This document shows, one piece after another, positions 1 to 4,455 of a stretch of DNA of 5,316 bases. How positions within the stretch are numbered: the first letter of the stretch is position 1; each line of letters opens with the position of its first letter. Origin of the DNA: Bdellovibrio sp. GTDB taxonomy: Bacteria; Bdellovibrionota; Bdellovibrionia; Bdellovibrionales; Bdellovibrionaceae. The stretch spans positions 1-5,316 of the forward strand of contig JAGIAF010000231.1 in NCBI GenBank assembly GCA_017745015.1. Reading direction: 5' to 3'. The translations under genes and the position numbers were made by a program. The notes below the pieces were generated by a model that was not told the origin of the DNA, made no database searches, and saw only the letters and a list, made by a program, of their open reading frames with translations.

Positions 1-159
1 AGATGAAGCATCCATTTTTACAAATTTAGCAAAGGCACGAAGAGAGTATTTTGGATTCTTTTTACATCTATCGGTGAATTGACGTTGCAACCATAAACGA
101 AATCGAACTTTGTCGTCTTCAGTGATCGTTTGCCTGCTTGTGATTGCGTTTGTTTCCAT
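1..159 (-). CDS. TIGR02147 (DUF4423)-like protein, N-terminal part only, runs off left edge
   Basis: This 53-codon open frame starts at an ATG (157-159) and stays open to base 1, so only the N-terminus is present. An in-frame TAA lies seven codons upstream (178-180), which makes this ATG the first possible ATG start. A weak purine-rich AAAGA lies 7 nt before it. The peptide has a polar lead (METNAITSRQTITEDD), then FRLWLQRQF, then CKKNPKYSLRAFAKFVKMDA. The pattern 'KNPxYSLRAFAKxxxMDAS' resembles the start of TIGR02147/DUF4423 proteins, a family with many paralogues in Bdellovibrio and Fibrobacter. In those proteins this region looks like a helix-turn-helix-type segment; the family has no firmly known function, and a regulatory role is often suspected. 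The family call rests on pattern memory from 53 residues, so a different short helical protein cannot be excluded. An overlapping frame (18-200) is a shadow. Confidence 0.6.
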   Translation of the reverse strand, partial: METNAITSRQTITEDDKVRFRLWLQRQFTDRCKKNPKYSLRAFAKFVKMDASS

Positions 160-203
160 GAACGCATCTTTAGGTTTTTAAACTGAAAAATGCCAGTCAA
201 AAC

Positions 204-232
204 GCCACAAAGTGTGGCATTATTAAGCCACA
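204..232. promoter_or_regulatory. Three-arm GCCACA/TGTGGC/GCCACA structure upstream of the TIGR02147-like gene
   Basis: On the plus strand the arms are GCCACA (204-209), TGTGGC (213-218) and GCCACA (227-232). The middle arm can pair with either neighbour: a 6-bp stem with a 3-nt loop on one side, or a 6-bp stem with an 8-nt AT-rich loop on the other. The block lies 45-73 bp upstream of the ATG at 159 on the minus strand. The minus-strand loop TTAATAAT resembles a -10 element, so the arms could be operator half-sites over a promoter. They could equally form alternative RNA stems in a leader. No good -35 was found, so the regulatory role is inference. Confidence 0.4.
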
Positions 233-432
233 GGCAGAAAATATAGGGAATTCCACCGAAGTTACGCAGACTTAGCCCACTTTCTTTTACGACTGTCGCT
301 ACGAGTTAGGTCAGAAAAATGCCTCCGGTTGAATGGCAGCAACATAAATAGTTCTGTTTTAACAAACCAGTGTGATTCGGTTCTTTTTATCCCTGAAGTT
401 CATCCTACTGAGAAATTCTAATAGGATTAGCA

Positions 433-579
433 ATGTTTGTGATCTCTGAACAAAAACCTCTTCAATCTGATCCAACATTTGAAAAACTAAAAGCAGTAAA
501 AGAGTCAGCAATAAAAGCTGGCTCTTTTACTTTGTCTTTTAATCAAAGACTGAATTCACATAAAAATGACTGCTACTGA
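433..579 (+). CDS. Doubtful small ORF, 48 codons, function unknown
   Basis: The frame starts at ATG 433-435 and ends at TGA 577-579. The predicted peptide begins MFVISEQKPLQSDPTFEKLK and continues through KAVKESAIKAGSF to NSHKNDCY. It is polar and lysine-rich, with no signal peptide, membrane segment or known motif. A purine-rich AGGA (423-426) gives acceptable Shine-Dalgarno spacing, but it lies in a small hairpin with arms CTAAT (418-422) and ATTAG (426-430). Codons 21-33 coincide with the terminator-like hairpin at 495-531, which argues against a normal coding gene. It may be a remnant of a larger gene or chance. It is listed because it has a start, a plausible ribosome site and a protein-like composition. 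Confidence 0.2.
   Translation: MFVISEQKPLQSDPTFEKLKAVKESAIKAGSFTLSFNQRLNSHKNDCY
495..540. terminator. Strong bidirectional Rho-independent-type terminator hairpin
   Basis: The arms 495-509 and 517-531 pair over 15 bp, with a single G-U wobble on the plus-strand RNA, around a 7-nt A-rich loop (510-516). The stem has an A-rich 5' side and a U-rich 3' side. On the plus strand it is followed by TTGTCTTTT (532-540); on the minus strand by a T-rich run complementary to about 482-494. It could therefore stop transcription in either direction. The most likely customer is the minus-strand protease gene ending at 889, although it lies about 360 bp downstream of that stop. It could also end a short plus-strand transcript from 240-430. 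Confidence 0.55.
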
Positions 580-709
580 TCTAGATAAGAATGCACACGT
601 TTCAAGACAGCCTCCCTATGCAGCTGCCGGGAATTGTACCGCGCTCTCAGAAGCTTCACCGCCGGCTTCAATGATCGGGCGGGAATTATTGCGTATTGGT
701 GCTTTGAGA

Positions 710-853
710 TCACCATTTCTTTCCCTTCCGCTTCGGACAGTCCTCGCTCTTTTTTACTGGTTCTTGTTAAGATGTATTTTGCTTCGTCGGGGTTCTTTGC
801 TTCGTGTTTTCCGCGCATTGCTGTGGAACTTGCGGAAGGGAAAGAAATGGTGA
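710..853. repeat. Perfect 22-bp inverted repeat flanking 100 bp
   Basis: The left arm (710-731) begins TCACCATTTC and ends CCTTCCGC. The right arm (832-853) is its exact reverse complement. The arms are separated by 100 bp (732-831), giving a 144-bp unit. Matching stops abruptly at both outer and inner ends. The interior has a 10-bp direct repeat, TTTGCTTCGT, at 778-787 and 796-805. No clear target-site duplication flanks the unit and no transposase is present. It could be a small non-autonomous element, a long RNA stem downstream of the protease gene, or a local inverted duplication. The arms make both strands encode the same short peptide (ISFPSAS), which is a by-product of the repeat. Confidence 0.65.
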
Positions 854-888
854 GCGCAGTGAATACTTTGTCGACAGTCGGATACCAT

Positions 889-1848
889 TTACTCGCAAAG
901 GTCGCGGTAATAGCGAAGCATGGCCTGTTCGATAGGGGCGCGTTCTTCTTCCCCAACAATAAATACTCCGATCACAGATTCAGGAGTAGTAGAAGGTGTT
1001 TCCCACCAATCCCATTTAATGGGAGTCACCGCATCAGTAAATTGCCCACTGCGAGGATTGTAGCGAATCGAAGTTTCGAAGTCGAAAGTGGAGTCATAGC
1101 TATTAATTAGAATCGTGCCATCTTTTTCGATCTTAAAGGACTTCGCCAAAACTACATGCTGTGCGAGCTCCTCAGATTTTATATTTATAAGTGTGAGTCG
1201 ATTGCTTTTAAGATTTTTCATCAATAAATCCACAGTTGCTTTATTGTTTTCCGCAGACTGAGCTATCCCAGGTAATACATACTTTAGATTTCCTGGACGG
1301 AAAAACCGACGACGCTGATTTAATTCTGTATCATTGATAAAGTTTCGCTCCATTGTCTGGCCGCCGATTTCTTCTGTGAACCCGTTTAAAAGTAATTTTA
1401 AAAAACTATGTTCTTCAAACGCGTCATTGAATTGCTCGGATCCGGTCTGGAACACTTGATACTGCCGTAGAGGCAGTGAAACCAATCGCGGTCGACCATT
1501 CATTTGGACCTCTTCAACGGAATAGCCTCGAACCATGTCCAGGATATTTTTTGTCGTCGCGGCGTCAGGAAGAGAACCCTGCCCCCAGCGAGCCAAATAG
1601 AAAAACATCCGTTGATTACTTGCCAAGGCCCAGCACGCACCTAGGGAGGGGCCAAATCTCCAATTTCTGGGTGTTTGGGCATACTTCAAAGAAAAGGCAT
1701 CTTTAGAAATCGAACTGTAGATAGTATCAACACTCAGCTGATCACAGCGAAGGCTCTCCACCAATGAGTCTGTGATTATTTTTGAGTTCTGGCCTGCTAG
1801 GGTGTTGAAGCCCAAAGTAGAAAGAATAATAAATATAAAGAAACGCAT
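889..1848 (-). CDS. Secreted papain-like cysteine protease homologue
   Basis: This 319-residue protein opens with a signal peptide (MRFFIFIILSTLGFNTLA, likely cleaved near residue 18), so it should act in the periplasm or outside the cell. The start is supported by GGAG (complement of 1855-1858) 6 nt before the ATG. The fold call rests on a papain-type layout: a nucleophile motif LGACWALASNQRMFFYLARW with Cys72 before Trp73, then a late His231 in QHVVLAKSF, then Asn249 in ILINSYDSTF, which fits the Cys-His-Asn order of papain and C39-like peptidases. The usual oxyanion Gln before the Cys is not obvious, so it could be a diverged or inactive member. Other cysteines are at 35 and 318. It is divergent from the L,D-transpeptidase gene across about 300 bp. 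The substrate is unknown; digestion of prey or envelope protein would fit a predator but is inference. The coding call is firm, the enzyme class moderate. Confidence 0.75.
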   Translation of the reverse strand: MRFFIFIILSTLGFNTLAGQNSKIITDSLVESLRCDQLSVDTIYSSISKDAFSLKYAQTPRNWRFGPSLGACWALASNQRMFFYLARWGQGSLPDAATTKNILDMVRGYSVEEVQMNGRPRLVSLPLRQYQVFQTGSEQFNDAFEEHSFLKLLLNGFTEEIGGQTMERNFINDTELNQRRRFFRPGNLKYVLPGIAQSAENNKATVDLLMKNLKSNRLTLINIKSEELAQHVVLAKSFKIEKDGTILINSYDSTFDFETSIRYNPRSGQFTDAVTPIKWDWWETPSTTPESVIGVFIVGEEERAPIEQAMLRYYRDLCE

Positions 1849-2153
1849 CTGGAACTCCGTTCGATCAACACGAGATCAGACTGCAATTCGAGGACCACTC
1901 GCGAAGGTTCTGTGGTGGGGTGTGAGTGGCTAATGTTTAGAGAGGTGACGCAATTTGTCTCTGAGTCGTCTTGCCTCTGAACGTTTACTTTTTGTCTCTT
2001 ATGTCTAAGCAATGATCGCCTCAGGAGCGTAGTGACGCTTCGTCTACTATAAGTCTCCTTGGTTCTTACATATAAGTCATCTTAGGGTGCCACTCCTTTT
2101 GCAAATAGGGTTTATTGAAGAAAACAAACAGAACCTCAGAATTGGGTATTGAT
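1849..2153. promoter_or_regulatory. Divergent control region between protease and L,D-transpeptidase genes
   Basis: This 305-bp stretch must hold both divergent promoters, yet neither shows a clean -35/-10 pair. Visible items are the octamer TATAAGTC twice (2048-2055 and 2071-2078, 23 bp apart), TTTGTCTCT twice (1954-1962 and 1991-1999), and the inverted pair CCACTC (1895-1900) and GAGTGG (1924-1929). The downstream TATAAG is placed reasonably for a -10 of the plus-strand gene. A minus-strand frame through 1797-2012 has no coding support. A TTG start at 2115 would shorten the region but is disfavoured (see the L,D-transpeptidase entry). Confidence 0.45.
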
Positions 2154-3185
2154 ATGAAGTACACTTTAAATATTCTCATTTTGATATTTGGCTCTCTCTT
2201 ACATGCGGCCGACAATGGCTATGCCGTCCGCTTGATGAGCGACATTCAAAATACGGCGTCCATCAAAGAATTTTCAGACGACGGCTCCGCATTCGTGGAT
2301 AACGATAATGATGCGAACGAGATCGAGGAGAAGGTCGGTGCCCCTTTAAAAACCTTCGGCGACTTCCTTGAAAAAAACCATATGCTTAATAATGTGGAGC
2401 TTCGTGACGTCCTTTATCCAAACGCCAATCGCATGCCGTTTGAAACAGTGATTTCCGGACTTTCTGAATGTATAGAAAACGAATTCGACATGATCATCAT
2501 CGCTAATACTGCGGCCGGCGGAAAGGGGATTAACTCTTTGCCGGGGGGCCAGCGAATTAAATATATTCGTCGTGCCACTCCAGGATCTGGCGTTCCGCTT
2601 TTCACTCGCACAAAAGAAGGAATGATTCTAGATTTTAATAGATCTGGAATCGAAAGCGGTGCCTTGATCACGCAAACCGAAATGATTCCGATGGTTAGAA
2701 ATCGATTCGGCGCCAATGCTAATAATATCTTGGCAAATTCATTTGATAAAAATGGAAACATTCTGACTTCTTCAGGCCGTGGAGGCAATAACGGTATCTT
2801 AACTTTCTCGGGACTCTTCCGTTTGGATCCAGCTAAACCAGAATTCGGTAAAGGCATGATCCATAATATGTATATTAAGTATCAATATACAAACGCCAGC
2901 AGACAAATCGTACGTGATTCGGGGATTGCGATTCACGGCACGCCGGTGATTGGTAACTTAGGTCGTCGTGATTCTCACGGTTGCTTGCGCATTCACCCAG
3001 ATCTGGCCCGCGTATGGCGCGACTTCGTTTATAAGACACATACATTTAAAAGTGATCAGGTCCTTAACATGAACACCATTTCAACTCTGCCAACAGAAGA
3101 TGTGAAAACTTGCCAGTCGGGGTATTCACCAGGCTACAAAGTGTTGTTAATGATTTTTGACGGCTATCAAACGACTCAAATGTAA
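2154..3185 (+). CDS. Periplasmic L,D-transpeptidase (YkuD domain)
   Basis: This 343-residue exported enzyme should form or exchange 3,3 cross-links between meso-diaminopimelate residues of peptidoglycan, or attach proteins or D-amino acids to it. The signal peptide is MKYTLNILILIFGSLLHA, with cleavage likely after residue 18. The YkuD signature is complete: IAIHGTPVIGNLGRRDSHGC, followed by LRIHP, giving His261, the SHGC motif with catalytic Cys277, and Arg279. The catalytic site lies near the C-terminus; about 130-150 residues before it have no clear family match. An acidic run DNDND occurs at residues 49-53. I chose ATG 2154 because it starts the signal peptide and has GGG 7 nt upstream. 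An in-frame TTG at 2115 has AGGG before it but would add 13 polar residues ahead of the signal. The EF-hand lipoprotein gene follows 61 bp later. Bdellovibrio encodes many such enzymes, some reported to modify prey wall; whether this one acts on self or prey is not visible here. Confidence 0.9.
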   Translation: MKYTLNILILIFGSLLHAADNGYAVRLMSDIQNTASIKEFSDDGSAFVDNDNDANEIEEKVGAPLKTFGDFLEKNHMLNNVELRDVLYPNANRMPFETVISGLSECIENEFDMIIIANTAAGGKGINSLPGGQRIKYIRRATPGSGVPLFTRTKEGMILDFNRSGIESGALITQTEMIPMVRNRFGANANNILANSFDKNGNILTSSGRGGNNGILTFSGLFRLDPAKPEFGKGMIHNMYIKYQYTNASRQIVRDSGIAIHGTPVIGNLGRRDSHGCLRIHPDLARVWRDFVYKTHTFKSDQVLNMNTISTLPTEDVKTCQSGYSPGYKVLLMIFDGYQTTQM

Positions 3186-3211
3186 GACGAGTCCTTTGCT
3201 GGAATACACAG

Positions 3212-3246
3212 AGCGTGCAGATACGGCGGATAGTATTCTGCACGCT
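3212..3246 (+). promoter_or_regulatory. Hairpin ending at the start codon of the EF-hand lipoprotein gene
   Basis: Arm AGCGTGCAGA (3212-3221) is perfectly complementary to TCTGCACGCT (3237-3246). Past a one-base bulge (T3236), TAC (3222-3224) pairs with GTA (3233-3235), leaving an 8-nt loop GGCGGATA (3225-3232). The 3' arm ends on the base before ATG 3247. The only Shine-Dalgarno-like purines (GGCGGA) sit in the loop, about 17 nt from the ATG in linear distance but brought next to it when the stem forms. No T-run follows, so a terminator is less likely than control of translation start or RNA processing between the two genes. Confidence 0.55.
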
Positions 3247-3627
3247 ATGAAGTACTTTTTAAATCTTTTAGGTTTGTTGGTGATCGCAGGATGCAGTACG
3301 AAACCACCAAGTGATAGATATGTTATCAATTCCATTAAAGCGGCGGATTTAGATAATTCTAAGTCCATCTCTCGCCAAGAATTCAAAATGTATTTTCAAA
3401 ATCGCTATGCTCAAATCGATGCCGGGGACTCCGGTCGGTTGCCGGCGAAGCGCCTGTGCCCTGCGATTTTCGCCGATCGTATTTGTGAAGGGGCGGATTT
3501 AAATAAAGACGGTTATATCACTATTGATGAGCTTTACAGCCGTCTTGATGTGGAGTTCGCTCGTGTGAGTGCAGGGAAGAAAGACGAACTTACCTACAAA
3601 GAATTTCATCAGGCGTTATTACCGTGA
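3247..3627 (+). CDS. EF-hand (calmodulin-like) lipoprotein
   Basis: This 126-residue protein has a lipoprotein signal MKYFLNLLGLLVIAGC with lipobox VIAGC and lipidated Cys16, so it should be anchored to a membrane facing the periplasm. After it come four EF-hand-like loops at an even 24-26 residue spacing: loop 1 at 34-45 (Asp34, Asp36, Ser38, Ser40, Ser42, Glu45); loop 2 at 58-69, degenerate (DAGDSG, no final Glu); loop 3 at 84-95, canonical (Asp84, Asn86, Asp88-Gly89, Thr92, Glu95); loop 4 at 108-119, degenerate but with LTYKEF. This looks like two EF-hand pairs, each with one calcium-competent loop. Cys71 and Cys80 could form a disulfide. The start at 3247 is set by the lipoprotein signal; the frame is open from ATG 3157 inside the transpeptidase gene, but that start would bury the signal. 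The gene is probably co-transcribed with the transpeptidase, 61 bp upstream. A calcium sensor or structural role is inference. Confidence 0.87.
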   Translation: MKYFLNLLGLLVIAGCSTKPPSDRYVINSIKAADLDNSKSISRQEFKMYFQNRYAQIDAGDSGRLPAKRLCPAIFADRICEGADLNKDGYITIDELYSRLDVEFARVSAGKKDELTYKEFHQALLP

Positions 3628-3628
3628 A

Positions 3629-4441
3629 CTAAGCCAAGTGTCGCTTCTGCAAACTCGCACAGAGGGCGACGCCTCCGAGGATGGCGTACCACATCGCCAA
3701 GATCCACAGCAGGAGGATCGGCAGGGCCGCAAAAGAACCGTAGATTTTATTGTAGTTGAAAACTCCCGCCGTCAAATACGCGAAGCCTTTGTGGACTCCG
3801 AACATCGCCATAGCGGAAAGCACAGAGCTGATAAAGGCCGAGCGCCAATGGACCGAAAGATCTGGAACCAACTTATAAATCAAGAACAAGCTAATCACCA
3901 AGACGCCGGCGTTGGAAACGCCCGTTGGTAAAATACGACGTACCATTTGGAATTGTTCTAAAGAGTTAAAACCCACATAGATCGCCAAGAACACGGGAAT
4001 CAACAAGATCAAGACCCATTGATAGATCAAGCGTTTGTAAAACGGGCGGGTGTTTCGTTGATTCCACACACGGTGAATACCGACTTCCATATCGTGCAAT
4101 AAGCGTAAGCTCGTGATGAAAAGGAAGATCGCACCGGTCGTACCGACACGACCGGCGTTGATATTCTTTAAGAAGATGCGAATCATCTTGGTGACATCGC
4201 TGCCGGCGGCTTCACGCAAGTTCATCAACAAGAAGCTTTCCACCTTGGGATAAAGAGCTTCAAAGCCCCCAATAGATTGGAACGTGGCAAGTACGACGGC
4301 TAAGAACGGAACCAGACCCAGGATCGTGGAGAATGCCAAAGAACCAGCGACTAGGGCAATTTCCCCATCGCGCATTTGTTGAAGAGTGTCTTTGAAAACA
4401 CCCCACAGATTCTGCAAGCCGCCACGGATCTTAACGAGCAT
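3629..4441 (-). CDS. yihY: YihY/BrkB-family inner-membrane protein
   Basis: This 270-residue polytopic membrane protein belongs to the YihY/virulence factor BrkB family (UPF0761). Its role is unsettled; the old label ribonuclease BN (rbn) came from mis-assignment in E. coli. Hydrophobic segments lie at about 32-54, 102-115, 140-158, 177-193, 200-222 and 235-260, giving about six membrane spans. Family-like stretches include ALVAGSLAFSTILGLVPFLA near the N-terminus, RVWNQRNTRPFYKRLIYQW in the middle, and KIYGSFAALPILLLWILAMW near the end. The length is close to the usual 280-300. The start has a strong AAAGGGGA (complement of 4446-4453) 4 nt before the ATG. It lies 14 bp downstream of the MBL-fold gene and is surely in the same operon. 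Its stop codon is one base from that of the convergent lipoprotein gene, so no terminator fits between them. The symbol follows the family name and does not imply a proven function. Confidence 0.93.
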   Translation of the reverse strand: MLVKIRGGLQNLWGVFKDTLQQMRDGEIALVAGSLAFSTILGLVPFLAVVLATFQSIGGFEALYPKVESFLLMNLREAAGSDVTKMIRIFLKNINAGRVGTTGAIFLFITSLRLLHDMEVGIHRVWNQRNTRPFYKRLIYQWVLILLIPVFLAIYVGFNSLEQFQMVRRILPTGVSNAGVLVISLFLIYKLVPDLSVHWRSAFISSVLSAMAMFGVHKGFAYLTAGVFNYNKIYGSFAALPILLLWILAMWYAILGGVALCASLQKRHLA

Positions 4442-4455
4442 GAAGTCCCCTTTAC

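Larger units (their letters stand above)
160..888. other. Gene-poor region of about 730 bp
   Basis: No convincing protein gene fills this stretch between two minus-strand genes. From left to right it holds a GCCACA/TGTGGC three-arm structure (204-232), a doubtful small ORF (433-579) with a hairpin around its ribosome-binding purines, a strong hairpin with T-rich flanks on both sides (495-540), and a 22-bp inverted repeat (710-731 and 832-853). Between about 600 and 860 several frames are open for roughly 95 to 160 codons on both strands, but none shows a recognisable domain and they exclude each other. That pattern suggests G+C-richer noncoding or decayed DNA rather than a gene. Bases 240-417 show nothing I can assign. 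Confidence 0.55.

Noticed and set aside
18..200. 60-codon minus-strand frame overlapping the TIGR02147-like start
   Set aside because: It stops inside the window and has no family pattern, while the other frame carries the KNPxYSLRAFAK pattern and runs to the edge.
195..200. TTGACT on the minus strand as a -35 box for the TIGR02147-like gene
   Set aside because: No -10-like hexamer lies 15-19 bp downstream.
262..345. 27-codon basic peptide frame on the minus strand, starting MLLPFNRRHF
   Set aside because: It is very short, has no Shine-Dalgarno sequence before the ATG, and no recognised family; it is most likely chance.
280..345. Possible integron-type recombination site around GTTAGGT (306-312)
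   Set aside because: Only one of the two core half-sites is present; no matching RYYYAAC partner was found upstream.
573..959. 128-codon minus-strand frame beyond the protease stop
   Set aside because: It overlaps the end of the protease gene in another frame and spans both arms of the inverted repeat. It shows no domain or signal; its open length is explained by the local composition.
566..1110. Plus-strand frames of 95 and 158 codons (566-853 and 634-1110)
   Set aside because: They overlap each other and the antisense of the protease gene, have no clear ribosome site and no recognisable motif, and show arginine/leucine-rich or mixed composition typical of shadow frames.
1797..2012. 71-codon minus-strand frame across the divergent region
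   Set aside because: Its C-terminal part is an out-of-frame reading of the protease signal peptide and the rest lacks any coding feature.
2115..2153. TTG start extending the transpeptidase by 13 residues
   Set aside because: It would place a polar stretch ahead of a clear signal peptide that begins at ATG 2154; an AGGG upstream of the TTG is noted but is not enough.
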